Positions 25,660 through 33,513 of a stretch of 41,322 nucleotides of DNA are shown here, one piece after another. Both the position numbers and the translations under genes were made by a program. The first letter of the stretch is position 1, and each line of letters starts with the position of its first letter. The notes beneath the pieces were generated by a model. That model was not told where the DNA came from. It did not search any database and worked only from the letters and a program-made list of their open reading frames with translations. This stretch comes from Lachnospiraceae bacterium. Lineage in GTDB: Bacteria; Bacillota; Clostridia; Lachnospirales; Lachnospiraceae. The stretch is taken from the NCBI GenBank assembly GCA_030523345.1, contig JAUNIR010000014.1:336-41657 (forward strand), given 5' to 3'.

Positions 25660-25696
25660 AAAAAAGGACTTCGTCTCACTTAAGAAAACGAAGTCC
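25660..25696 (-). terminator. Attenuator terminator of the leucine leader
   Basis: Perfect 9-bp arms GGACTTCGT (25696-25688 on the transcribed strand) and ACGAAGTCC (25674-25666) flank a 13-base loop and are followed by TTTTTT. It lies 36 bases after the leader-peptide stop and 39 bases before the LeuA-like ATG. It would also stop any read-through from the upstream tig-clp-lon cluster. Confidence 0.95.
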
Positions 25697-25735
25697 ATTC
25701 AATCCTATTTTACCAGTTTAGTTTCGTCCTCTTAA
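25680..25735 (-). promoter_or_regulatory. Antiterminator pairing that competes with the attenuator
   Basis: On the transcribed strand TTAAGAGGACGAA (25735-25723) can pair over 13 bases with TTCGTTTTCTTAA (25692-25680), with two G-U pairs. The second arm includes part of the terminator's 5' arm and its loop, so the two structures exclude each other. The first arm overlaps the leader stop codon: a ribosome finishing the leader covers it and lets the terminator form, while a ribosome stalled at the Leu codons leaves it free. Confidence 0.85.
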
Positions 25736-25821
25736 TTGCATGATTTGTAGCGGAGACCTAGTAGGCCACCGAGTGTAAGTAGGTATAGGCTATTAAGATT
25801 TAAAACTGAATTGTTTTTCAT
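25732..25821 (-). CDS. Leucine-rich leader peptide (29 aa) of transcription attenuator
   Basis: This short frame runs from ATG 25821 to a TAA at 25734-25732. The peptide has nine Leu in 29 residues (positions 7, 9, 12, 14, 15, 17, 20, 21, 23), with the core SLYLLTLGGLLGLR. Seven of the nine Leu codons are CTN codons. AGGA lies seven bases before the ATG. The frame stops within the first arm of the antiterminator pairing and just ahead of an intrinsic terminator. This is the classical arrangement of a leuABCD-type attenuator, here placed before a LeuA-like gene that lacks catalytic residues. The peptide itself is not expected to have a function apart from sensing charged tRNA-Leu through its translation. 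Confidence 0.93.
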   Translation of the reverse strand: MKNNSVLNLNSLYLLTLGGLLGLRYKSCN

Positions 25822-25875
25822 TTTATTGTCCTATGTCTTACTAAATCATCAAAACTATAAACTAAACAATACTAC

Positions 25876-25889
25876 GTGCCAATTGACAC
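25876..25889. promoter_or_regulatory. 14-bp palindrome at the predicted transcription start of the leucine operon
   Basis: GTGCCAATTGACAC (plus strand) is a palindrome except for one symmetric pair of positions (GTG-C-CAATTG-A-CAC). It lies directly at the predicted start (near 25890). It may be an operator for a repressor acting in addition to attenuation, or a small 5' RNA hairpin. Confidence 0.45.
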
Positions 25890-25896
25890 CTCGTTC

Positions 25897-25924
25897 ATTA
25901 TATTACAAATTCACGATTTGTCAA
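25897..25924 (-). promoter_or_regulatory. Consensus promoter of the leucine-attenuated operon
   Basis: On the minus strand, TTGACA (25924-25919) and TATAAT (25902-25897) are both perfect and 16 bases apart. The -35 begins nine bases after the stop codon of the cation transporter gene. Transcription would start near 25890 and produce a leader of about 270 bases before the LeuA-like ATG. Confidence 0.92.
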
Positions 25925-25933
25925 GGAAAATAG

Positions 25934-27094
25934 CTACATTGGTCTGTCAACATCAACAACTGCTGTAAGGTTTCCAGGAAGTGAACTGATTTTAGTTTCA
26001 ATTTGTTTCTTGATTTCTGCATTTGTAAGTTCCACTTCGTAGGGTGCCAATACATCAAAAACAAGCTTAATATGTGTCGGACCAGCCACCATTCTAAAAT
26101 CATGAATTGTAAGAGACTCGCTAATACTCTTTGTAATAAGGGTGCAGAATCTCTTCATTCTAATAGTCGCTTCATCATTAACGAATACTGGGTCCATATG
26201 TATAACAGTTCTACACCCAAGCACTTGATTAAGTCGTCTTTCAATATTGTCAATGGTATCATGAAGCTTAACAAAGTCTCCGTTTGCCGGAACTTCAGCA
26301 TGGAATGTAATCATCATTCTTCCTGCACCATAGTCATGTACAATAAGATCATGCACACCTAATACATCTTCATACGAAAGAGCAAACTGAGCAATTTTAT
26401 TAACAAATTCTTCATCTGCCTTTTGACCAAGAAGCGGACTAATGGTGTCTTTTGCTGCATTGAATCCAGTCACGATTATAAATATTGATACTAAAATTCC
26501 AAAATAACCATCAAGATAAAGACCCGTACTTTCAGATATTACCATTGCAAGTAAAACGGCTGTTGTCGCAATACAGTCTGATAATGAATCAAAAGCTGTT
26601 GCCTGCATAACTACAGAATTATATTTTTCTGAATATTTTTTGTTATAGCAGTACATATATAATTTAACTGCAATAGAGATAATAAGAATCGCTATGGCTA
26701 CCCTTGAATATTCAATTGTTACTGGATCTATTATTCTGCCGATTGCAGTTTTGAGAAGTTCAAGACCCATAAATAGTATCGCCATGGCTATAACAAGCCC
26801 ACTTATATATTCAAGACGACCATGTCCAAAGGGATGTTCTGTATCTGGTTCCTGTCCTGATAGCCTATAGCCTATAAGCTGAATAAGCGATGAACCAGAG
26901 TCCGAAATATTATTAAGCGCATCTGCAAAAATAGCAACAGAACCTGTGATTATTCCTGCTATCATCTTAATAATAAAGAGGACTATATTAAAAAAAATAC
27001 CCACTTTGCCAAGCAAAATCCCATACTCACGTCGTATATCCTGCTGGTCTTTTTCATCTTCTTTTATATAATATTTAGCTAAAAAACTAATCAT
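25934..27094 (-). CDS. Cation diffusion facilitator family metal transporter
   Basis: This 386-residue membrane protein of the CDF family exports divalent metal ions in exchange for protons. Six membrane helices lie within the first 225 residues, and a C-terminal cytoplasmic domain pair follows. The metal site in helix 2 reads NNISD (61-65) and in helix 5 DSLSD (169-173); the (N/D)xxxD pattern without the His typical of zinc transporters suggests manganese or iron, by comparison with known family types. The conserved HPFGHGRLEYISGL is present (87-100). At 386 residues it is longer than basic CDFs, with extra C-terminal sequence (about 300-386). Its start overlaps the ysxC stop by eight bases, so it is the last gene of the proteostasis operon. 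Confidence 0.9.
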   Translation of the reverse strand: MISFLAKYYIKEDEKDQQDIRREYGILLGKVGIFFNIVLFIIKMIAGIITGSVAIFADALNNISDSGSSLIQLIGYRLSGQEPDTEHPFGHGRLEYISGLVIAMAILFMGLELLKTAIGRIIDPVTIEYSRVAIAILIISIAVKLYMYCYNKKYSEKYNSVVMQATAFDSLSDCIATTAVLLAMVISESTGLYLDGYFGILVSIFIIVTGFNAAKDTISPLLGQKADEEFVNKIAQFALSYEDVLGVHDLIVHDYGAGRMMITFHAEVPANGDFVKLHDTIDNIERRLNQVLGCRTVIHMDPVFVNDEATIRMKRFCTLITKSISESLTIHDFRMVAGPTHIKLVFDVLAPYEVELTNAEIKKQIETKISSLPGNLTAVVDVDRPM

Positions 27095-27698
27095 TTTGTT
27101 CCCCTGTGTTTTCTGATGTAATGACTGACATTATGTCTTCGTAAATCTCGTCTCTACCCTGTTTTGTTTCTGCTGAAAAAGGAATTATCAATGTACCTTT
27201 TCTAAGCTTTAACCCCTCTCTTAACATTTTAACATGTTTATCTTTTTGTGATCTGTTAATTTTGTCAAGCTTTGTTGCAATAATTACTGGTTCAAATCCA
27301 CTTCCCACAATCCAATCATACATCTGTTTATCATTAGCGTTAGGCTCATGTCTTATATCTACTAAAAGATAAACCTTCTTTAACTGAGCAGAGGTGTTAA
27401 GATATTTTTCAATCATTTTACCCCATTTTTCTTTTTCGGTCTTTGACACTTTAGCGTAGCCGTACCCTGGAAGATCTACAAAATATATTTCTTTATTAAC
27501 ATTGTAATAATTTATTGTTTGTGTCTTTCCTGGTTGTGATGAAGTTCTAGCGAGAGACTTCCTACACATAAGGGCATTGATAAGGGAAGATTTTCCTACA
27601 TTTGACTTTCCTGCAAATGCCACCTCTGGAAGCGTATTTACCGGAAGCTTGCTTGTAATACCGCAAACTGTCTCAAGTTCTACTGATTTTATTATCAT
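27087..27698 (-). CDS. ysxC: Ribosome-biogenesis GTPase YsxC/EngB
   Basis: This is a 203-residue GTPase of the TrmE-Era-EngA-YihA-Septin class, needed for late assembly of the 50S subunit. G1 is GKSNVGKSS (30-38), the G2 threonine lies in the QPGKTQTINYY region, G3 is DLPGYGYAK and G4 is TKLD. Full length for the family. It overlaps lon by four bases and the transporter gene by eight. The lon-ysxC gene order is a common Firmicutes arrangement, which supports both calls. Confidence 0.96.
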   Translation of the reverse strand: MIIKSVELETVCGITSKLPVNTLPEVAFAGKSNVGKSSLINALMCRKSLARTSSQPGKTQTINYYNVNKEIYFVDLPGYGYAKVSKTEKEKWGKMIEKYLNTSAQLKKVYLLVDIRHEPNANDKQMYDWIVGSGFEPVIIATKLDKINRSQKDKHVKMLREGLKLRKGTLIIPFSAETKQGRDEIYEDIMSVITSENTGEQND

Positions 27699-30064
27699 AC
27701 TATAGCTCTCCTTAAAACCTGATCCATTGTTTCTACAAATACAATTTCAAGCCCATCTTTGATTTCCTCATCGATTTCACTAACGTCAGGCTCATTTTTT
27801 ACTGGAACAAGCACTGTCTTTATTCCAGCCGTTTTAGCTGCCAAAAGTTTTTCCTTAAGACCACCTATAGGAAGCACTCTACCTCTTAACGTTATTTCTC
27901 CAGTCATAGCAACATCTGCTCTGACTTTCTTATTGGTAATAGCTGAATACACAGCAGTGGCCATTGTTATTCCTGCACTAGGTCCATCTTTTGGAACTGA
28001 TCCCTGTGGAATATGAATGTGAAAATCATTTTTCTTAAATGTATCTGCCGAAATCTTCTGTGACTTTGCAATTGAGCGCAAATAGCTAATGCCAATCTGA
28101 GCAGATTCTTTCATGACATCACCCAGCTGTCCTGTAAGTATCACATCACCTTTTCCAGGCATTATATTTACTTCAATCTGCAAAGTATCTCCACCAACTT
28201 GTGTCCAGGCAAGACCTCTGACTATTCCAACTTCATCTTTTTCATTAGCTTTGTCAAAATGGAATTTTTCATTGCCCAAGAAATCTTTAATATTCTTTAC
28301 GCTAACGGTTACGCTTTTTCTTCCGTCCTGAACTATCATTCGCGCAGCTTTTCTACACAGCTTGCCTATATTTCTTTCAAGGCCCCTAACTCCAGCTTCC
28401 TTAGTATAATGCTGAATTATTATTTCCAGAGCTTCATCTGTTATTTTAAGCTGACTTCCTTTCAATCCATTAGCTTTAAGCTGTTTTTTTACAAGATGTT
28501 CTTTTGCTATATGGAACTTTTCATTTTCTGTGTATCCAGAAAGGTCAATAATCTCCATCCTATCAAGAAGAGGTCTTGGAATAGCATTTTTATCATTTGC
28601 AGTTGCAATAAACAGAACTTCTGATAAGTCTAATGGGACGTCTATATAATTATCTCTGAATTTCGAATTTTGCTCTCCGTCAAGAACTTCTAACAATGCA
28701 GCTGAAGTGTCCCCTTTATAATCAGCACTTGCCTTATCAACTTCATCAAGAAGCATAAGAGGATTTTTTACAGAGGCATTTTTAAGCCCCATAGCTATTC
28801 TACCTGGCATTGCTCCCACATAAGTACGTCTATGACCTCTTATTTCTGCTTCATCTCTTACACCACCAAGAGAAATTCTTACGTATTTTTTGTTGAGAGC
28901 AGTTGCAATTGATTTTGCAACACTCGTCTTACCTGTTCCAGGAGGTCCAACAAGACATAATATTGGGCTATCACCTTTATTAGTAAGCATTCTAACAGAC
29001 AAAAATTCAAGAACTCGTTCTTTTACTTTATCAAGTCCATAATGCTCCTTTTCAAGAATTTTAACAGCCTTATCTATGTTCTCGCTATCCTTTGACACCT
29101 TGTCCCAAGGCATTTCAAGAAGCGTTTCTATATAGTTTCTTTGAACAGCACCTTCTGAGCTTTCCGGAGAAATCCTTGTGTACCTATCAATTTCTTTTAA
29201 TATTCTGGCTTTAACTTCATCTGTAGCAATAAGAGCTTCTACCTGATTTTTGAAAATTTCTTCCTCTGATTCGTCTCCACCGTCTTTATCAAGCTCTTTT
29301 TTGATAAGCTTCAATTGTTCTCTTAGGACATACTCTCTCTGATTCTTTTCTACCTTTGACTTTACATTTTTTACAAGGTCCATCTTAATATTCTCTACTT
29401 CTATTTCCTTGTCCATAGAAGCAACAAGCACATTAAGCCTATCCCTAGTATTTTCGGATTGAAGTACTTTAAGTTTTTCTTCATTTGTAAGAGGCAAAAT
29501 TCCCGCAATACCATCAATTAAATTATCGATACTTTTAACAGAGTCAAATAATCTCTGAACAGCCTTCATTGTTTTTGGGTGGACCTTACTATATTTAATA
29601 AGTGTATCCTTTAAAATTCTGATTATAGCTGTATTTTCAGCCATAATTCTGATATCTTCCGAACTAAGTTCTGTTTCACCTTCTGTAAAAGACATTGGTG
29701 GTTCTATTTTAGCTTTCAGAACTCTTACTTCAGCTAAAAACAAATCATTTGAATCATCAATCCCTTCAAGTTCACCCCTTGAAATACCTTCAACATTGAT
29801 TTTAACAACATCTCCTGGAATGTTTTTATAGATTGAATAAACTGTTGTAATCGTGCCAATTCTACCAACATTTTCAAGAGTCACTTCTTTGTCTTTATTA
29901 ATTCTGTTCACAACAAAGACAAACTGGTTTTTCTTCATAGCCTCTTCTACAACATTAACTAAGCCTGATTCCTTTGGAAACTCAAGCTGAACTGTCATAT
30001 TTGGCAAAATAACAGTACCATCTAGTACTATCATCGCATATTTTTTCTTTGGTGCCCTGGCCAT
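27695..30064 (-). CDS. lon: ATP-dependent protease La (LonA)
   Basis: This 789-residue LonA protease degrades misfolded and regulatory proteins. The N-terminal substrate-recognition domain (about 1-210) is followed by a helical region (about 215-300). The AAA+ module has Walker A GPPGTGKT (373-380) and Walker B LMLLDEVDK. The C-terminal serine-lysine protease domain has the catalytic Ser696 in DGPSAG and Lys739 in GGLKEKLLAA. The length is normal for Gram-positive LonA. A GAGG site lies before the ATG at 30064. Between clpX and lon are 64 bases with a small hairpin (30088-30109). Confidence 0.97.
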   Translation of the reverse strand: MARAPKKKYAMIVLDGTVILPNMTVQLEFPKESGLVNVVEEAMKKNQFVFVVNRINKDKEVTLENVGRIGTITTVYSIYKNIPGDVVKINVEGISRGELEGIDDSNDLFLAEVRVLKAKIEPPMSFTEGETELSSEDIRIMAENTAIIRILKDTLIKYSKVHPKTMKAVQRLFDSVKSIDNLIDGIAGILPLTNEEKLKVLQSENTRDRLNVLVASMDKEIEVENIKMDLVKNVKSKVEKNQREYVLREQLKLIKKELDKDGGDESEEEIFKNQVEALIATDEVKARILKEIDRYTRISPESSEGAVQRNYIETLLEMPWDKVSKDSENIDKAVKILEKEHYGLDKVKERVLEFLSVRMLTNKGDSPILCLVGPPGTGKTSVAKSIATALNKKYVRISLGGVRDEAEIRGHRRTYVGAMPGRIAMGLKNASVKNPLMLLDEVDKASADYKGDTSAALLEVLDGEQNSKFRDNYIDVPLDLSEVLFIATANDKNAIPRPLLDRMEIIDLSGYTENEKFHIAKEHLVKKQLKANGLKGSQLKITDEALEIIIQHYTKEAGVRGLERNIGKLCRKAARMIVQDGRKSVTVSVKNIKDFLGNEKFHFDKANEKDEVGIVRGLAWTQVGGDTLQIEVNIMPGKGDVILTGQLGDVMKESAQIGISYLRSIAKSQKISADTFKKNDFHIHIPQGSVPKDGPSAGITMATAVYSAITNKKVRADVAMTGEITLRGRVLPIGGLKEKLLAAKTAGIKTVLVPVKNEPDVSEIDEEIKDGLEIVFVETMDQVLRRAIV

Positions 30065-30087
30065 TTTTCTAACCTCATTAATACAAA

Positions 30088-30109
30088 GGCGTCACCTAAC
30101 GGCGACGCC
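30088..30109 (-). other. Hairpin between clpX and lon
   Basis: GGCGTC/GACGCC arms with an inner CC/GG pair form a short hairpin in the 64-base gap. On the minus strand it is followed by TTTGTATT, a poor T-tract, so it may cause partial termination or mark an RNA processing or stability site between two heat-shock-type genes. Confidence 0.5.
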
Positions 30110-30128
30110 ATAAACATCACATATTTTT

Positions 30129-31391
30129 TTATTTAGAACCTTTTCGCTCTATAAGTGGCTCTTCGTTGCCAAGGATAGTATCCTTTGTGATTGTACACTT
30201 TGTAATACTATCATCAGATGGAATAGTAAACATCAAATCATTCATAGTATGCTCTAATATTGATCTGAGTCCTCTTGCACCTGTTTTTCTAGTATATGCC
30301 TTATGTGCAATCTCACGAATAGCCTCATCCGTGAATTCAAGTTCTACATCATCAAGGTCAAACAGAGTCTGATACTGCTTGATAATTGCATTTTTAGGTT
30401 CTGTAAGAATTCTAACAAGTGCCTCTTCGTCTAATGGTTCTAAGGACACATTGATTGGAACTCGTCCTACAAATTCCGGAATAAGTCCAAATTTCACAAG
30501 ATCTTCTGGCTCTGCCTGCTTTAAAAGCTTACCTACCTCTGTCTCATTCTTATCCTTAATCTCTGCATTAAATCCAATTGACTTTCTATCGAGTCTATTC
30601 TCAATAATTTTATCAAGTCCTTCGAATGCACCACCACAAATAAATAAAATATTAGTAGTATCGATTGGTATAAGTTCCTGATGCGGATGTTTACGTCCTC
30701 CCTGTGGTGGAACAGAAGCATTCGTACCTTCTATAATTTTTAGAAGTGCCTGCTGAACGCCTTCCCCCGAAACATCTCGTGTAATGGACACATTTTCACC
30801 CTTACGAGTAATCTTGTCTATTTCATCAATATAAATAATACCATACTGAGCTCTTTCGACATTATAATCAGCCGCCTGGATTACTTTTAAAAGAATGTTT
30901 TCTACATCCTCACCGACGTAGCCTGCCTCTGTGAGAGCCGTTGCATCCGCGATGGCAAATGGAACATTAATAATTTTAGCCAAAGTTTGGGCAAGTAATG
31001 TCTTACCACATCCTGTTGGTCCTAACATAATAATGTTGCTCTTCTGAAGTTCTACATCCGTATCTTTATTTTTGACTGAAAGAATTCTCTTATAATGGTT
31101 ATACACGGCTACAGAAAGAACTTTTTTTGCTTCTTCCTGACCGATTACGTTCTGATCAAGGAAATCTTTAATTTCCTGAGGTGTTAATAAATTAATATCA
31201 AGACCATTTGCTTCTTCTTTTTCTTCTTCAGCAAATTCTGGCCCAAACTCCTCATCAATTATTTCCATACAGGTTTCAACGCATTCATCACAAATATATG
31301 CGCCCTGTGGCCCTGCAATCATTTTACGAACATCTGACTGTTGTCTTCCACAAAAAGAGCATCTCACTCTATCTGTTGTTTTACCTGACAC
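30129..31391 (-). CDS. clpX: ClpX, ATPase subunit of ClpXP protease
   Basis: This is a 420-residue AAA+ unfoldase that feeds substrates into ClpP. The N-terminal zinc-binding domain has four Cys (11, 14, 34, 37). Walker A is GPTGCGKT (124-131), Walker B is IIYIDE (185-190), and the pore and sensor motifs and the C-terminal small domain are present. An IGF-type loop needed for docking to ClpP is expected near residues 266-268; here RKSIGFNAE supplies it. The start is GTG directly adjacent to the clpP stop (TAAGTG), with GAGGGG at the end of clpP as ribosome binding site. Confidence 0.97.
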   Translation of the reverse strand: MSGKTTDRVRCSFCGRQQSDVRKMIAGPQGAYICDECVETCMEIIDEEFGPEFAEEEKEEANGLDINLLTPQEIKDFLDQNVIGQEEAKKVLSVAVYNHYKRILSVKNKDTDVELQKSNIIMLGPTGCGKTLLAQTLAKIINVPFAIADATALTEAGYVGEDVENILLKVIQAADYNVERAQYGIIYIDEIDKITRKGENVSITRDVSGEGVQQALLKIIEGTNASVPPQGGRKHPHQELIPIDTTNILFICGGAFEGLDKIIENRLDRKSIGFNAEIKDKNETEVGKLLKQAEPEDLVKFGLIPEFVGRVPINVSLEPLDEEALVRILTEPKNAIIKQYQTLFDLDDVELEFTDEAIREIAHKAYTRKTGARGLRSILEHTMNDLMFTIPSDDSITKCTITKDTILGNEEPLIERKGSK

Positions 31392-31979
31392 TTATTTTCC
31401 CCTCGCAGTAATAATGTGATCGATAAGACCATATTCTAATGCTTCCTCTGCTGTCTTCCAGTTGTCTCTTTCTGTATCAGCAGCAATAATATCGATTGGC
31501 TTACCTGTATTTTCTGAAAGAATCTTATTGAGTCTCTGCTTTGTAGCAAGAATCTGCTTTGCAGCAATCTCAATTTCTGTTGCCTGTCCCTTAGCGCCGC
31601 CAAGTGGCTGATGGATCATGATTTCAGCATTTGGAAGGGCATATCTCTTACCCTTTGCTCCTCCTGCTAAAAGGAATGCACCCATAGATGCAGCCATACC
31701 CATGCAGTAAGTTGCCACATCACACTTTACATAGTTCATAGTGTCATAAATAGCAAACCCATCTGTTACAGATCCCCCTGGGCTGTTTATATAAAAGTGA
31801 ATATCCTTCTCCGGATCTTCTGCTTCCAAAAACATAAGCTGAGCTACTATAAGACTAGCTGTAGTTGAGTTAACTTCTTCACTTAAGAAGATAATTCTTT
31901 CTTTTAAAAGTCTTGAGTAGATATCGTAAGATCTTTCGCCTCTACTTGTCTGCTCAATGACGTAAGGTACTAAACTCAT
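31392..31979 (-). CDS. clpP: ClpP, proteolytic subunit of ClpXP
   Basis: This is a 195-residue serine protease that forms the tetradecameric chamber of ClpXP. The catalytic triad is intact: Ser98 in GMAASMGAF, His123 in MIHQPLGG and Asp172 in DTERDNW. The N-terminal segment [20 protein letters not shown] is the conserved axial-loop region. The gene lies 15 bases after tig and is joined to clpX without a gap. No CtsR- or HrcA-type operator was seen at its start, in keeping with transcription from the tig promoter. Confidence 0.97.
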   Translation of the reverse strand: MSLVPYVIEQTSRGERSYDIYSRLLKERIIFLSEEVNSTTASLIVAQLMFLEAEDPEKDIHFYINSPGGSVTDGFAIYDTMNYVKCDVATYCMGMAASMGAFLLAGGAKGKRYALPNAEIMIHQPLGGAKGQATEIEIAAKQILATKQRLNKILSENTGKPIDIIAADTERDNWKTAEEALEYGLIDHIITARGK

Positions 31980-31994
31980 ATTATTTCCTCTAAA

Positions 31995-33287
31995 TTACTT
32001 TCCTTCTTTTGCCTCGGCAGCAATAAATTCTGCAGCCTTTCTTAAGCATACATCCTTTGACATGAGTTCTTTCTCTCTGTCACCCATTGTATCCTTAATC
32101 TTATCAGCTTCCATACCGTACATTTCAGCCATCTTAGCAATTTCTTCATCGATTTCAGCATCTGTTGCTTCGATCTTTTCTGCTTCAACAACAGCTTCAA
32201 GAACAAGTCTTGACTGAATTGTCTTAAGAGCCTGTGGTCTCATCTGATCCTTAAGACCATTCATATCCATTCCTGTGAACATCATGTACTGGTCAATTGA
32301 AAGACCCTGCTGACGAAGTCTCATAGCATAGTCATTAATCATGTTCTCACATTCATACTCAACCATTGCATCTGGAATATCCATCTCAGCACCATCGATA
32401 GCTGCTTCAAGAGCCTTTGTTTCCTTCTCATCCTTAGCCTGAGCTTCTTTCTTCTCTGCAAGAGCCTTCTTAAGGTCTTCCTTCCACTCAGCTACTGTAT
32501 CAAAATCTGAAACTTCTGAAGCAAATTCGTCATCAACTTCTGGAAGTTCTGTTTCCTTTATTTCGTTAACTTTACACTTAAATACTGCTGCCTTACCTGC
32601 AAGTTCCTCTGCCTGGTAATCTTCTGGGAATGTAACATTGACTTCTACATCCTTGCCAATTTCTGCACCAATAAGCTGCTCTTCAAATCCTGGAATGAAC
32701 TGACCTGATCCGATTGTAAGTGGATAGTTCTCACCCTTTCCACCTTCAAAAGCAACCCCATCAACAAAGCCTTCGAAATCAATTACTGTAATATCTCCAT
32801 CCTTTACAGCTCTGTCTTCTACAACGATTGTTCTTGAATTAGCTTTTCTTTCCTTCTCGATTTCAGCATCTACATCTGCATCTGTAACTTCTGTTTCAAC
32901 CTTCTCGATCTTAACACCCTTATACTTACCAAGCTTAACTTCTGGCTTTAATGCAACAGTTGCAACATAGATAAAGCTCTTACCTTTTTCAATCTGTGTA
33001 ACTTCGATTTCTGGACGTGAAACAACTTCAATTTCCTTATTGCCTTCAACTTCCTCACCGTAAGTATTACGAATACAAATATCAGCTGCCTCTTCGTAGA
33101 ATACGCCTGGTCCGTACATCTTCTCTACCATCTGGCGTGGTACTTTTCCCTTACGGAAACCTGGGACACTGATTTTTGACTTATTATTGTTATAAGCTTC
33201 GTTACATGCCTTCTCAAATTCCTCTGCACTAACCTCAATTGTGAGCTTAGCCATGTTCTTTTCAAGCTTTTCTACCTGCATACTCAT
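31995..33287 (-). CDS. tig: Trigger factor, ribosome-bound chaperone and peptidyl-prolyl isomerase
   Basis: This 430-residue chaperone binds near the ribosome exit tunnel. The ribosome-docking signature VPGFRKGKVPRQ lies at about 41-52 in the N-terminal domain. The middle FKBP-like domain (about 150-245) has DGDITVIDFEGFVDG and FIPGFEEQLIGAEIG, and a long helical C-terminal domain forms the chaperone arms. The ATG at 33287 is chosen over the in-frame ATG at 33281 because AAGGAGG lies ten bases before the first. The order tig-clpP-clpX-lon-ysxC is a familiar Firmicutes cluster. Confidence 0.97.
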   Translation of the reverse strand: MSMQVEKLEKNMAKLTIEVSAEEFEKACNEAYNNNKSKISVPGFRKGKVPRQMVEKMYGPGVFYEEAADICIRNTYGEEVEGNKEIEVVSRPEIEVTQIEKGKSFIYVATVALKPEVKLGKYKGVKIEKVETEVTDADVDAEIEKERKANSRTIVVEDRAVKDGDITVIDFEGFVDGVAFEGGKGENYPLTIGSGQFIPGFEEQLIGAEIGKDVEVNVTFPEDYQAEELAGKAAVFKCKVNEIKETELPEVDDEFASEVSDFDTVAEWKEDLKKALAEKKEAQAKDEKETKALEAAIDGAEMDIPDAMVEYECENMINDYAMRLRQQGLSIDQYMMFTGMDMNGLKDQMRPQALKTIQSRLVLEAVVEAEKIEATDAEIDEEIAKMAEMYGMEADKIKDTMGDREKELMSKDVCLRKAAEFIAAEAKEGK

Positions 33288-33354
33288 TTAAAAAAATCCT
33301 CCTTGGAATATTAATATTCACTTATTTTTAGTACTTCTCTTTTTAATTATTTAC

Positions 33355-33426
33355 AAAAAAATACTTTGCCTTAATATCTGACGTTTACCTCATATAAAAG
33401 CATTTGTCAAATACACAGACAAAGTA
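33355..33426 (-). terminator. Terminator-like inverted repeat in the tig leader
   Basis: On the minus strand TACTTTGTC (33426-33418) pairs with GGCAAAGTA (33370-33362; one G-U) and is followed at once by seven Ts (33361-33355). Inside lies a second 8-bp helix, TATTTGAC (33413-33406) with GTCAGATA (33382-33375). The predicted start of the tig promoter (near 33420) falls inside the outer 5' arm, so only transcripts coming from upstream would contain the whole outer stem. Confidence 0.5.
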
Positions 33427-33427
33427 A

Positions 33428-33456
33428 ATTATATCACAAAGAAATATGTAGCGCAA
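33428..33456 (-). promoter_or_regulatory. Promoter of tig-clpP-clpX-lon-ysxC cluster
   Basis: On the minus strand TTGCGC (33456-33451) and a perfect TATAAT (33433-33428) are 17 bases apart, with TG one base before the -10 (extended -10). Transcription would start near 33420, leaving a leader of about 130 bases. Confidence 0.75.
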
Positions 33457-33513
33457 TTACATTAAACCCATAGTTTTGGGGCTTTGCCGGCTTAATATCT
33501 TTGTTTATTAAAT

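Noticed and set aside
25690..25900. T-box riboswitch upstream of the LeuA-like gene
   Set aside because: No T-box sequence or specifier-loop architecture is visible, whereas a short Leu-rich coding frame with exclusive stems explains the leader fully.
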